A stretch of 64,000 nt of DNA. Source: Streptomyces subrutilus (lineage in GTDB: Bacteria > Actinomycetota > Actinomycetes > Streptomycetales > Streptomycetaceae). The notes below the pieces were generated by a model. That model did no database searches and was not told the origin of the DNA. It saw only the letters and a program-made list of their open reading frames with translations. Shown here one piece after another: positions 54,924 through 63,920 of the stretch. Position 1 is the first letter of the stretch. Each line of letters begins with the position of its first letter. The stretch spans positions 3,474,501 to 3,538,500 of the forward strand of contig NZ_CP023701.1 of NCBI RefSeq assembly GCF_008704535.1, given 5' to 3'. A program made the position numbers and the translations under genes.

Positions 54924-55979
54924 ATGAAGATCGCTTTCGTAGGGAAGGGCGGCAGCGGCAAGACGACGCTGTCCTCGCTCTTCATCCGCCACCTCGCCGC
55001 CAACGAAGCCCCCGTCATCGCGGTGGACGCCGACATCAACCAGCACCTGGGCGCCGCGCTCGGGCTCGGTGAGGCCGAGGCCGCCGAGCTGCCGGCCATG
55101 GGGGCCCACCTGCCCCTGATCAAGGAGTACCTGCGGGGGTCGAACCCCCGGATCGCGTCCGCCGACACCATGATCAAGACCACTCCGCCCGGCCGCGGCT
55201 CGCGGCTGCTGCGGGTCACCGGCGACAACCCGGTGTACGAGGCCTGCGCGCGCACGCTCGTGCTCGACGGGGAGCCCGTACGGCTCATGGCCACCGGACC
55301 GTTCACCGAGGACGACCTGGGCGTGGCCTGCTACCACTCGAAGGTCGGGGCGGTCGAGCTCTGCCTCAACCACCTCGTCGACGGGCCCGACGAGTACGTG
55401 GTCGTCGACATGACGGCCGGGTCCGACTCCTTCGCCTCGGGCCTGTTCACCCGCTTCGACGTGACCTTCCTCGTCGCCGAGCCGACCCGCAAGGGCGTCT
55501 CCGTCTACCGCCAGTACAAGGAGTACGCGCGGGACTTCGGGGTGGAGCTCAAGGTCGTCGGGAACAAGGTGCAGGGGCCCGAGGACATCGAGTTCCTCCA
55601 GGACGAGGTGGGCGAGGACCTGCTGGTCACCGTCGGGCACTCCGACTGGGTGCGGGCGATGGAGAAGGGCCGCCCGGCCGCCTTCGAACTGCTGGAGGCG
55701 ACCAACCGGCTCGCCCTCCAATCGCTCCAGGACGCCTCCGACGACTCGTACGCGCACCGCGACTGGGCCCGCTACACGGAGCAGATGGTGCGGTTCCACC
55801 TGAAGAACGCGGAGAGCTGGGGCAACGCGAAGACGGGGGCCGACCTGGCGGACCAGGTCGACCCCGACTTCGTGCTGCACGAGGACGTGGAGCGGGAGGC
55901 GGATCGGGACGCGACGGGCGGCCCGGACGCGGAGGGCCTGGTCAGCCCTCGTCAGCAGCCGGCTCCGCAGCCGGCTTGA
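54924..55979 (+). CDS. CooC/MinD-type P-loop ATPase
   Basis: A 351-residue ATPase with Walker A GKGGSGKTT (8-16), DADINQHLG after it, and VVDMTAGSDSFASGL as Walker B region. The group includes CooC and NifH-like accessory ATPases that load metal centres and ParA partition proteins; no metal ligands are evident here. Start is ATG 54924 with no ribosome site (TTGGTGAAC before it), so it may be leaderless; TACGCT at 54910 could be the -10. Ends inside the next, convergent gene (38-bp overlap). Confidence 0.8.
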   Translation: MKIAFVGKGGSGKTTLSSLFIRHLAANEAPVIAVDADINQHLGAALGLGEAEAAELPAMGAHLPLIKEYLRGSNPRIASADTMIKTTPPGRGSRLLRVTGDNPVYEACARTLVLDGEPVRLMATGPFTEDDLGVACYHSKVGAVELCLNHLVDGPDEYVVVDMTAGSDSFASGLFTRFDVTFLVAEPTRKGVSVYRQYKEYARDFGVELKVVGNKVQGPEDIEFLQDEVGEDLLVTVGHSDWVRAMEKGRPAAFELLEATNRLALQSLQDASDDSYAHRDWARYTEQMVRFHLKNAESWGNAKTGADLADQVDPDFVLHEDVEREADRDATGGPDAEGLVSPRQQPAPQPA

Positions 55980-57240
55980 CGGCGGCGGCGGACGGCGGGG
56001 CCGGCGGCGGCCCCGCCGTCAGGAACTTCGACCAGCCCGCCTTCGGCGTCTCCCCGACGTCGAGGGTGCGCATCCACTCCAGCGCCTTCGGGTCCTGGGC
56101 GTCCAGCCAGTCGGTCAGCTCGCGGAACGGCACGCAGCGGACCTCGGGCTTGGTGCACATGTTCTTGATGGACTCCTCGACGGCGCGCATGTAGGTGCCG
56201 CCGTTCCAGGACTCGAAGTGGTTGCCGATGATCAGCGGTGCGCGGTTGCCCTGGTAGGCGCGGTCGAAGGCCTCGCCCAGGCCGTCGCGCATCTGGTCGC
56301 CCCAGTACTGGTGCTGCGACGGGTCGCCCTGCGAGGTCGTCCCGGACTGGTTGACCATGTAGTTGTAGTCCATGCTCAGCGTGTCGAAGGCGCGGCCGGG
56401 CATGGGGACCAGCTGCAGCGGCAGGTCCCAGAGGCCGTCGGTCTTCTTCGGCCAGATCTGCTTGCTGATGCCGCTGGAGTCGTAGCGGAAGCCGAGGTCC
56501 TTCGCGGCCAGCATGAAGTTCTTCTGGCCTTCGAGGCAGGGGGTGCGGGCCCCGATGAGCTCCTTGTCGTAGTCGAACGGGAGCGGCGCCAGGTCCTTCA
56601 TGCCCGCGTTGGACTTCCAGTTCTTGACGAACGACTTGGCCTGCTTGATCTCGCTCTTCCACTCGTCCACCGACCAGGTGCCGACGCCGCCCTCGGGGCC
56701 GCAGAAGTGGCCGTTGAAGTGGGTGCCGATCTCGTTGCCCTCCAGCCAGGCCGCGCGCACCTGGGTGGCGGTGTCCCTGATGCCCTGGGGGTCGCCGAAG
56801 CCGATGTCCGAACGTCCGGCGGAGTGCTGCGGAGCGGTGTAGAGGGAGCGCTTGTCCTCGGGGAGGAGGTACACGCCGCTGAGGAAGTACGTCATGCGGG
56901 CGTTGTACTTCTTGCCGACCTCGCGGAAGTGCGAGAAGAGCTTCTGGCTGTCCTCGCCGGCCCCGTCCCAGGAGAACACCACGAACTGCGGCGGCTTCTC
57001 GCCGGGCTTCAGCTTCTGCGGCTTCTGCACGTTCGGCTGCGAGCCGGTGTACGCGGTCGAGCCGTCACCGATGAGCCGGTTCACGCTGCCCGGGGCCGCT
57101 TCCGGGGCGGGACCCTTCTTCGCGTTCTGGGCCCCGGGGGCCGGGGGCCGGGCGGCCTCGGGCGCACCGCAGGCGGCGACGCCCAGGACCAGCGCCGTGG
57201 CGACCAGGCCGCCGGCGATCTTCTTCGTGGCGGCGATCAT
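55942..57240 (-). CDS. Lipoprotein with polysaccharide-deacetylase-like domain
   Basis: A 432-residue secreted lipoprotein. Signal peptide KKIAGGLVATALVLGVAAC with lipobox VAAC, a Pro/Ala-rich linker, then a NodB-like domain: motif 1 VFSWDGAGED (first Asp region), motif 2 GTHFNGHF (HxxxH). The second catalytic Asp of TFDDG is replaced (WDG), so activity is uncertain. It may modify peptidoglycan or capsule. Start is ATG 57240 with GGGAGAGG about 6 nt upstream. Its 3' end overlaps the convergent ATPase gene. Confidence 0.75.
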   Translation of the reverse strand: MIAATKKIAGGLVATALVLGVAACGAPEAARPPAPGAQNAKKGPAPEAAPGSVNRLIGDGSTAYTGSQPNVQKPQKLKPGEKPPQFVVFSWDGAGEDSQKLFSHFREVGKKYNARMTYFLSGVYLLPEDKRSLYTAPQHSAGRSDIGFGDPQGIRDTATQVRAAWLEGNEIGTHFNGHFCGPEGGVGTWSVDEWKSEIKQAKSFVKNWKSNAGMKDLAPLPFDYDKELIGARTPCLEGQKNFMLAAKDLGFRYDSSGISKQIWPKKTDGLWDLPLQLVPMPGRAFDTLSMDYNYMVNQSGTTSQGDPSQHQYWGDQMRDGLGEAFDRAYQGNRAPLIIGNHFESWNGGTYMRAVEESIKNMCTKPEVRCVPFRELTDWLDAQDPKALEWMRTLDVGETPKAGWSKFLTAGPPPAPPSAAAVKPAAEPAADEG

Positions 57241-57475
57241 CCGCCCCACCTCTCCCTCGCAGTTCCATCGCAGGACTTCCGCGCCGCAACGTCCCATGCG
57301 GTCTGGTTTGAGGAAGGTATGACAAGCCGCACAAAATGCTTATTCAATCTTGAGTGTTAATCCATAGGCCTTTTGCCCGCTTTCCCTACCACAGGCCTTT
57401 ACTCTCCATTACCATCCATTTACCGAGTGTTGAGACTCCCGCCGCTTCACCCCTCCTCCGAGGAGACGGGACCTT

Positions 57476-59956
57476 ATGACTGCCACTTCCTCCACCTCCA
57501 CGACCGACGAGACCCCCGCCGGGGCCCGCACGGCGGCCCCCAGGGGGCGCCGTGAGGACTTCTCCGCGGACCTCTCCGCCTCCATCGCCGTCTTCCTGAT
57601 CGCCCTGCCCCTCTCGCTCGGCATCGCCCTGGCCACCGGCGCCCCGCTCCAGGCCGGACTGGTCGCCGCCGCGGTCGGCGGGATCGTCGCCGCACGGCTC
57701 GGAGGCGCCCCGCTGCAGGTGAGCGGGCCCGCGGCCGGGCTCACCGTCGTGACGGCCGAACTGATCCAGCGCTACGGATGGCGCACCACCTGCGCCATCA
57801 CCGTGCTCGCCGGCTGCTGCCAGCTCGGACTCGCCGCGCTGCGCACCGCCCGGTCGGCGCTCATGGTCAGCCCGGCCATCGTGCACGGCATGCTCGCGGG
57901 CATCGGCGTGACCATCGCCCTCGCCCAACTGCACATCGTGCTCGGCGGCACCCCGCAGAGCTCCGCCGTGGCCAACGTGCGCGGCCTGCCCGGCCAGTTG
58001 GCCGACCTGCACCCGGCCGCGCTCGGCATCAGCGTGCTGACCCTGGTCGTGCTCCTCGGCTGGCCCCGGCTGCCCGGAAAGGCCGGCCGGGCCCTGCGCA
58101 AGGTGCCGGCCGCGCTCGCCGCCGTCGCCACGGCCACCGCCTTCGCCGCGCTGGCCGGGCTCACCCTCCCCCGGGTGGACCTGCCGTCCTGGCGCAGCCA
58201 CGCCCTGCCCGAACTCCCCGAGGGGCCGGTGCTCGGCCTCATCGCGGCCGTCCTGACCATCACCCTGGTCGGCAGCGTGGAGTCGCTGCTGTCCGCGGTC
58301 GCCACGGACAAGCTGATCGCCTCCGAGCGGGGTACGGACAACCGCCCGCCGCGCGCCGACCTGAACCGGGAGCTGCGGGGCCAGGGCGCGGCGAACATCG
58401 TCTCCGGAGCCCTCGGCGGGCTGCCCATCACCGGGGTGGCCGTGCGCAGTGTGGCCAACGTCAAGTCCGGTGCGGTCAGCCGCAGGTCGTCCATGCTGCA
58501 CGGCCTGTGGGTGCTCCTGGCGGCCGGGCTGCTCGTCCCCGTCCTCGACCTGATCCCGCTCGCCGCGCTGGCCGCCCTGGTGATGGCGGTGGGCGTACAG
58601 ATGGTCAGCATCACCCACCTGCGCAACGTCACCCGGCACCGCGAGATCCTCGTCTACGGGACGACCATTGTGGCCGTGGTCCTCGGCGGAGTGCTGGAGG
58701 GCGTGGCGGTCGGGATCGCGGTGGCCGTGGCGCTCGCCCTGCACCGGCTGGCCCGCACCCGGATCACGGTGGAGCTGCTCGACGACGGCGTCCACCGGGT
58801 CTGCGCGCGGGGCCAGTTGACCTTCCTCGCGGTGCCCCGGCTCAGCCGGGTGCTGAACCAGATCCCGCACACCGCGCACGCGGTGATCGAACTGGACGGC
58901 TCGTTCATGGACCACGCGGCCTACGAGACGCTCCAGGACTGGCAGGACTCCCACCTCGCGCACGGGGGCTCCATCGAGGTGATCGGCCGCTCCGGGACCT
59001 CGGCCCAGGCGGCCGGCGAGCGCACGGTGGGGGCCGGCCCGATCGCCGCCGCCGGCCGCACCGGGCGCACCGACCTCTCGGACCGGGCCGGGCTCGCCGA
59101 CCGGCTCCGGCGGGCCGACCGGGCCCGCCGGTCCGCGCCGCGCGCGGGGCACCAGTGCTGCCGCCCGTGGACGCCGTGGCAGAACCACTGCGACCACCGG
59201 ACCGCGGGAGTCCGTACCGCCGCGGCGGCGGCCGCGGACGCCTCCCGGGCCCAGACCCCCGAGCAGGCTCTTGCCGCCCGCAGGCGGGGCGCCGGCCAGC
59301 TGGCCAGCGGGATCAGCGCCTTCCAGCGGGACACCGCGCCCCACGTGCGGGACGAGCTGGCCCGGCTGGCCCGTGAGGGTCAGCGGCCCTCCCAGCTCTT
59401 CCTGACCTGCGCGGACTCCCGGCTGGTGACCAGCATGATCACGGCGAGCGGCCCGGGGGACCTGTTCACCGTCCGCAACGTCGGCAACCTGGTGCCGCTG
59501 CCGGGCGCGGAGTCCACCGACGACTCGGTCGCGGCGGCCATCGAGTACGCGGTGGACGTGCTCCAGGTCAGCAGCATCACGGTGTGCGGGCACTCGGGCT
59601 GCGGGGCCATGCAGGCCCTGCTCAACTCCGCCCCCGGCACCCCGATGACCCCGCTGCGGCGCTGGCTCCGGCACGGGCTGCCCAGCCTGGAGCGGATGTC
59701 CAGCCGCCACCACGCGTGGGCCCGGATCGCCGGGCGGCTCCCCGCGGACGCGGTGGAGCAGCTGTGCCTGACCAACGTGGTGCAGCAGCTGGAGCACCTG
59801 CGAGCCCACGAATCGGTGGCCCGCCGGCTCGCCGAGGGCACCCTGGAGCTCCACGGGATGTACTTCCACGTCGGCGAGGCGCAGGCCTACCTGCTCTCCG
59901 AGGGCGAGGACTACTTCGACTGCCGGGTCTTCGACAGCGTCGGGCAGAACGTCTGA
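57476..59956 (+). CDS. SulP anion transporter fused to beta-carbonic anhydrase
   Basis: An 826-residue fusion. Residues 25-430 are a SulP transporter with about 11-14 helices (VSGPAAGLTVVTAELIQ; GSVESLLSAVATDKL), then a STAS-like region (about 440-515), a linker of about 70 residues with a Cys pair (HQCCRPW), and a beta-carbonic anhydrase (580-826): C645-x-D647-x-R649 and H706-x-x-C709 bind zinc. The fusion would couple bicarbonate uptake to CO2/bicarbonate interconversion. Start is ATG 57476 with GAGGAGACGG upstream. Confidence 0.92.
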   Translation: MTATSSTSTTDETPAGARTAAPRGRREDFSADLSASIAVFLIALPLSLGIALATGAPLQAGLVAAAVGGIVAARLGGAPLQVSGPAAGLTVVTAELIQRYGWRTTCAITVLAGCCQLGLAALRTARSALMVSPAIVHGMLAGIGVTIALAQLHIVLGGTPQSSAVANVRGLPGQLADLHPAALGISVLTLVVLLGWPRLPGKAGRALRKVPAALAAVATATAFAALAGLTLPRVDLPSWRSHALPELPEGPVLGLIAAVLTITLVGSVESLLSAVATDKLIASERGTDNRPPRADLNRELRGQGAANIVSGALGGLPITGVAVRSVANVKSGAVSRRSSMLHGLWVLLAAGLLVPVLDLIPLAALAALVMAVGVQMVSITHLRNVTRHREILVYGTTIVAVVLGGVLEGVAVGIAVAVALALHRLARTRITVELLDDGVHRVCARGQLTFLAVPRLSRVLNQIPHTAHAVIELDGSFMDHAAYETLQDWQDSHLAHGGSIEVIGRSGTSAQAAGERTVGAGPIAAAGRTGRTDLSDRAGLADRLRRADRARRSAPRAGHQCCRPWTPWQNHCDHRTAGVRTAAAAAADASRAQTPEQALAARRRGAGQLASGISAFQRDTAPHVRDELARLAREGQRPSQLFLTCADSRLVTSMITASGPGDLFTVRNVGNLVPLPGAESTDDSVAAAIEYAVDVLQVSSITVCGHSGCGAMQALLNSAPGTPMTPLRRWLRHGLPSLERMSSRHHAWARIAGRLPADAVEQLCLTNVVQQLEHLRAHESVARRLAEGTLELHGMYFHVGEAQAYLLSEGEDYFDCRVFDSVGQNV

Positions 59957-60001
59957 ACCATCGACGTCTGCACCATCGACCTCTGCGCCATCAACCCCTG
60001 A
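59957..60001 (+). repeat. 15-bp tandem repeats directly after the SulP-CA stop
   Basis: Three imperfect 15-bp units (ACCATCGACGTCTGC type) follow the stop; the last sense codons and stop (AACGTCTGA) look like a fourth unit. In frame they would encode TIDVC TIDLC AINP and then stop, so the gene could be read through into a short repeat tail. Confidence 0.75.
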
Positions 60002-60031
60002 ACCGACTCCCTCCCCGATCCGTGCCATCAT

Positions 60032-60067
60032 TCGGCCCCTTCCCGCTTCCTGCGGCGGGAGGGGGCC
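60032..60067 (+). terminator. Hairpin between SulP-CA and acsA
   Basis: An imperfect stem (CGGCCCCTTCCCGC / GCGGGAGGGGGCCG) about 75 bp after the SulP-CA stop. Confidence 0.5.
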
Positions 60068-60100
60068 GTTGGCACGTGGTCCGTGAGCAGCCGGACCTTC

Positions 60101-60116
60101 TATAGGTCTAAACCAA
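60101..60116. promoter_or_regulatory. DasR-type (dre) operator-like site upstream of acsA
   Basis: ATAGGTCTAAACCAAT matches the dre consensus ACTGGTCTAGACCACT in about 12 of 16 positions, with 9 of 10 in the core GGTCTAGACC. It overlaps a TATAGG box at 60099 and lies 86 bp upstream of the GTG start, where DasR could block transcription. DasR represses acsA in Saccharopolyspora erythraea (known); here it is a prediction. Confidence 0.5.
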
Positions 60117-60201
60117 TTCTCGGCTACCCCTTGTCACCTGGGCCGCTGACTGATGAGCTATGCCCGGGGACACAACGGACACCCTGGGAAAGGGAGATGT
60201 A

Positions 60202-62157
60202 GTGAGCAAGGAAAGCCTGGCCAATCTGTTGAAGGAGGAGCGCCGGTTCGCTCCGCCTGCCGACCTGGCCGCCGCCGCCAACGTGACAGAGGCCGCGTAT
60301 GCCCAGGCCGACGCGGACCGGCTGGGCTTCTGGGCCGAGCAGGCCCGGCGCCTGGCCTGGGCCACCGAGCCGACTCAGACGCTCGACTGGAGCAACCCGC
60401 CCTTCGCGAAGTGGTTCGCCGACGGCAAGCTGAACGTCGCGTACAACTGCGTGGACCGCCACGTCGAGGCCGGCAACGGCGACCGCGTCGCCATCCACTT
60501 CGAGGGCGAGCCCGGCGACAGCCGCTCGATCACCTACGCCGAGCTCAAGGACGAGGTCTCCAGGGCCGCCAACGCCCTCACCGAGCTGGGCGTGCGCGCC
60601 GGCGACCGGGTCGCCGTCTACCTGCCGATGATCCCCGAGGCGGTCGTCGCGATGCTCGCGTGCGCCCGCCTCGGCGCCGCGCACTCGGTGGTCTTCGGCG
60701 GCTTCTCCGCGGACGCCGTCGCCTCCCGCATCCAGGACGCCGACGCCAAGCTGGTGATCACCGCCGACGGCGGCTACCGCCGCGGCAAGCCGAGCGCCCT
60801 GAAGCCGGCCATCGACGACGCCGTGGCCCGCTGCCCGCAGGTCGAGCACGTGCTCGTCGTGCGCCGCACCGGCGAGGACACCGCCTTCACCGAGGGCCGC
60901 GACGTGTGGTGGCACGACGTGGTCGGCCGCCAGTCGGCCGAGCACACCCCGCAGGCCTTCGACGCCGAGCACCCGCTCTTCATCCTGTACACCTCGGGGA
61001 CCACGGGGAAGCCGAAGGGCATCCTGCACACCTCGGGCGGCTACCTCACCCAGGCGGCCTACACCCACCAGGCCGTCTTCGACCTCAAGCCGGAGACCGA
61101 CGTCTACTGGTGCACCGCCGACATCGGCTGGGTCACCGGGCACTCGTACATCGTCTACGGGCCGCTCGCGAACGGCGCCACCCAGGTGATCTACGAGGGC
61201 ACCCCGGACACCCCGCACCAGGGCCGGTTCTGGGAGGTCGTGCAGAAGTACGGCGTCACCATCCTCTACACGGCGCCCACGGCCATCCGCACGTTCATGA
61301 AGTGGGGCGACGACATCCCCGCGAAGTTCGACCTGTCGAGCCTGCGCGTGCTGGGCTCGGTCGGCGAGCCGATCAACCCCGAGGCCTGGATCTGGTACCG
61401 CAAGCACATCGGCGGCGACCGCTGTCCGATCGTGGACACGTGGTGGCAGACCGAGACCGGCGCCATGATGATCTCCCCGCTGCCGGGCGTCACCGAGACC
61501 AAGCCGGGCTCCGCCCAGCGCGCCCTGCCCGGGATCTCCGCCACCGTCGTGGACGACGAGGGCAACGAGGTCCCCGACGGCGGCGGCGGCTACCTGGTGC
61601 TGACCGAGCCGTGGCCGTCGATGCTGCGCACCATCTGGGGCGACGACCAGCGGTTCATCGACACGTACTGGTCCCGCTTCGAGGGCAAGTACTTCGCCGG
61701 CGACGGCGCCAAGAAGGACGACGACGGCGACATCTGGCTGCTCGGCCGGGTGGACGACGTGATGCTGGTCTCCGGACACAACATCTCCACCACCGAGGTC
61801 GAGTCGGCGCTCGTCTCGCACCCCTCGGTCGCCGAGGCGGCCGTGGTCGGCGCCAACGACGAGACCACCGGTCAGGCCATCGTGGCCTTCGTGATCCTGC
61901 GCGGCAGCGCCTCCGAGACCGAGACCCTGGTCGCGGAGCTGCGCAACCACGTCGGCGCCACCCTCGGCCCGATCGCGAAGCCCAAGCGCATCCTGCCGGT
62001 GCAGGAGCTGCCGAAGACGCGCTCCGGCAAGATCATGCGACGGCTGCTGCGCGACGTGGCCGAGAACCGGGCGGTCGGTGACGTCACCACGCTCGCCGAC
62101 TCCTCCGTCATGGACCTCATCCAGTCCCGGCTGCCCTCGGCGGGCAGCGAGGACTGA
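60202..62157 (+). CDS. acsA: Acetyl-CoA synthetase (AMP-forming)
   Basis: A 651-residue ANL-superfamily enzyme that makes acetyl-CoA from acetate, ATP and CoA. The core motif is YTSGTTGKPKG (about 272-282); the active-site WWQTETG and the hinge LLGRVDDVMLVSGH are intact. The C-terminal catalytic lysine is in PKTRSGKIMRR, the site of inhibitory acetylation in other species. Start is GTG 60202 with AAGGGAG 5 nt upstream. A dre-like site precedes it. Confidence 0.96.
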   Translation: MSKESLANLLKEERRFAPPADLAAAANVTEAAYAQADADRLGFWAEQARRLAWATEPTQTLDWSNPPFAKWFADGKLNVAYNCVDRHVEAGNGDRVAIHFEGEPGDSRSITYAELKDEVSRAANALTELGVRAGDRVAVYLPMIPEAVVAMLACARLGAAHSVVFGGFSADAVASRIQDADAKLVITADGGYRRGKPSALKPAIDDAVARCPQVEHVLVVRRTGEDTAFTEGRDVWWHDVVGRQSAEHTPQAFDAEHPLFILYTSGTTGKPKGILHTSGGYLTQAAYTHQAVFDLKPETDVYWCTADIGWVTGHSYIVYGPLANGATQVIYEGTPDTPHQGRFWEVVQKYGVTILYTAPTAIRTFMKWGDDIPAKFDLSSLRVLGSVGEPINPEAWIWYRKHIGGDRCPIVDTWWQTETGAMMISPLPGVTETKPGSAQRALPGISATVVDDEGNEVPDGGGGYLVLTEPWPSMLRTIWGDDQRFIDTYWSRFEGKYFAGDGAKKDDDGDIWLLGRVDDVMLVSGHNISTTEVESALVSHPSVAEAAVVGANDETTGQAIVAFVILRGSASETETLVAELRNHVGATLGPIAKPKRILPVQELPKTRSGKIMRRLLRDVAENRAVGDVTTLADSSVMDLIQSRLPSAGSED

Positions 62158-62228
62158 CCCGGCCCCCGGGCCGGGTCAGCCGTAAGGGCGCGCGGGCCGG
62201 GTGGGGTCCGTAGGGGCTCGTAGCGGAC

Positions 62229-62269
62229 AGGGAGGGCGTCCGGCGCGCAACGCGCCGGACGCCCTCCCT
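62229..62269 (+). terminator. Very strong hairpin after acsA
   Basis: A perfect 19-bp inverted repeat (AGGGAGGGCGTCCGGCGCG and complement) with loop CAA, 72 bp after the acsA stop. The longest clean terminator stem in the window. Confidence 0.9.
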
Positions 62270-62423
62270 CCGTTTAAGGTGAAGATCACCCGATACGACC
62301 GGCACCGCCCTGTACCGTTGGGGAAGCGTCACACGAGGACGCCGCAACAACTCAGGGTGCGCCGGGAAGTCTGGTCGGCAACTGCATTTGCCATGCCGTC
62401 GACCAACCGGAGGTGCCCCCGCC

Positions 62424-63866
62424 GTGGCCACGCCCACCCGTACGCCCGACCCCTCTCCCCCCCGCAAGCTCCTCGGCCGGCTCTCGCTCCCCGAGCGCCG
62501 ATTCGTCGCCGACGCCCTGCGCACCGAGACGGTCGGCGGCGTGCTGCTGCTCCTGGCGGCCATCGCCGCCCTGGTGTGGGCGAACGTCCCCGCGATCTCG
62601 GGCGCCTACGACAGCGTCCGCTCCTTCCACATCGGCCCCGCCACCCTCGGCCTGGACCTCTCGCTCCAGCACTGGGCGGCCGACGGCCTGCTCGCCCTCT
62701 TCTTCTTCGTCGCCGGCATCGAGCTCAAGCGCGAGCTCGTCGCGGGCGACCTGCGCGACCCCAAGGCCGCCGCCCTCCCCGTGATCGCCGCGCTGTGCGG
62801 CATGGCGGTGCCCGCGCTGGTCTACCTGCTCGTCAACGTCCTCGGCGGCGGCTCCACGGGCGGCTGGGCCGTCCCGACCGCCACCGACATCGCCTTCGCC
62901 CTGGCCGTCCTGGCCGTCATCGGCACCTCGCTGCCGTCCGCCCTGCGCGCCTTCCTGCTGACCCTGGCGGTCGTCGACGACCTCTTCGCCATCCTGATCA
63001 TCGCCGTGTTCTTCACCAGCGAGATCGACTTCCTGGCGCTGGGCGGCGCGGTCGTGGGCCTGGCCCTCTTCTGGTTCCTGCTCCGCCGGGACGTGCGCGG
63101 CTGGTACGTCTACGTTCCGCTCGCCCTGGCCATCTGGGGCCTGATGTACAACAGCGGCGTCCACTCCACCATCGCCGGCGTCGCCATGGGCCTGATGCTG
63201 CGCTGCACCCGCCGCGACGGCGAGGAGCACTCCCCCGGCGAGCACATCGAGCACCTGGTCCGGCCGATCTCGGCCGGGCTGGCCGTCCCCCTCTTCGCCC
63301 TCTTCTCCGCCGGCGTCTCCCTCTCCGGCCACGCGGTGGCCCAGGTCTTCACCCGGCCCGAGACCCTGGGCGTGGTCCTCGGCCTGGTCGTCGGCAAGGC
63401 GGTGGGCATCTTCGGCGGGACCTGGCTGGCCGCCCGCTTCACCCGGGCCGAGCTGAACGAGGACCTGGCCTGGCCCGACGTGTTCGCCGTGGCCTCGCTC
63501 GCCGGCATCGGCTTCACCGTCTCCCTCCTCATCGGCGAACTCGCCTTCGCCGACGACCCGGCCCTGATGGACGAGGTGAAGGCGGCCGTGCTGATCGGCT
63601 CCCTGATCGCCGCCGTCCTCGCCTGCGTGCTGCTCAAGCTCCGCAACCGCACGTACCGCGACCTCACCGAGGCCGAGGACCGCGACGAGGACCTCGACGG
63701 CATTCCGGACATCTACGAGCAGGACAAGCCCGAGTACCACCTGCGGATGGCCGCGATCCACGAGGCGAAGGCGGCGGAGCACCGCCGCCGCGCCGAGGCC
63801 GCGACCCGCGCCGCCGACGCCCGGACGGCAGCCGGGTCCAGCGCCGGAGCCGACGGTCCGGCATGA
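62424..63866 (+). CDS. nhaA: Na+/H+ antiporter NhaA
   Basis: A 480-residue membrane antiporter with about 12 helices. The ion-binding site is VVDDLF with adjacent aspartates (D163/D164 in E. coli numbering), and TATDIAFALAV holds the unwound-helix Asp (D133). A hydrophilic C-terminal tail (about 60 residues, YEQDKPEYHLRMAAIHEAKA) follows, longer than in E. coli and typical of actinobacteria. Start is GTG 62424 with GGAGGT 9 nt upstream. Confidence 0.94.
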   Translation: MATPTRTPDPSPPRKLLGRLSLPERRFVADALRTETVGGVLLLLAAIAALVWANVPAISGAYDSVRSFHIGPATLGLDLSLQHWAADGLLALFFFVAGIELKRELVAGDLRDPKAAALPVIAALCGMAVPALVYLLVNVLGGGSTGGWAVPTATDIAFALAVLAVIGTSLPSALRAFLLTLAVVDDLFAILIIAVFFTSEIDFLALGGAVVGLALFWFLLRRDVRGWYVYVPLALAIWGLMYNSGVHSTIAGVAMGLMLRCTRRDGEEHSPGEHIEHLVRPISAGLAVPLFALFSAGVSLSGHAVAQVFTRPETLGVVLGLVVGKAVGIFGGTWLAARFTRAELNEDLAWPDVFAVASLAGIGFTVSLLIGELAFADDPALMDEVKAAVLIGSLIAAVLACVLLKLRNRTYRDLTEAEDRDEDLDGIPDIYEQDKPEYHLRMAAIHEAKAAEHRRRAEAATRAADARTAAGSSAGADGPA

Positions 63867-63920
63867 TCTGACTGACGGCGCAGGACAGGCGCCGGCCGCG
63901 GACGACAGAGGGAGAGAGCG

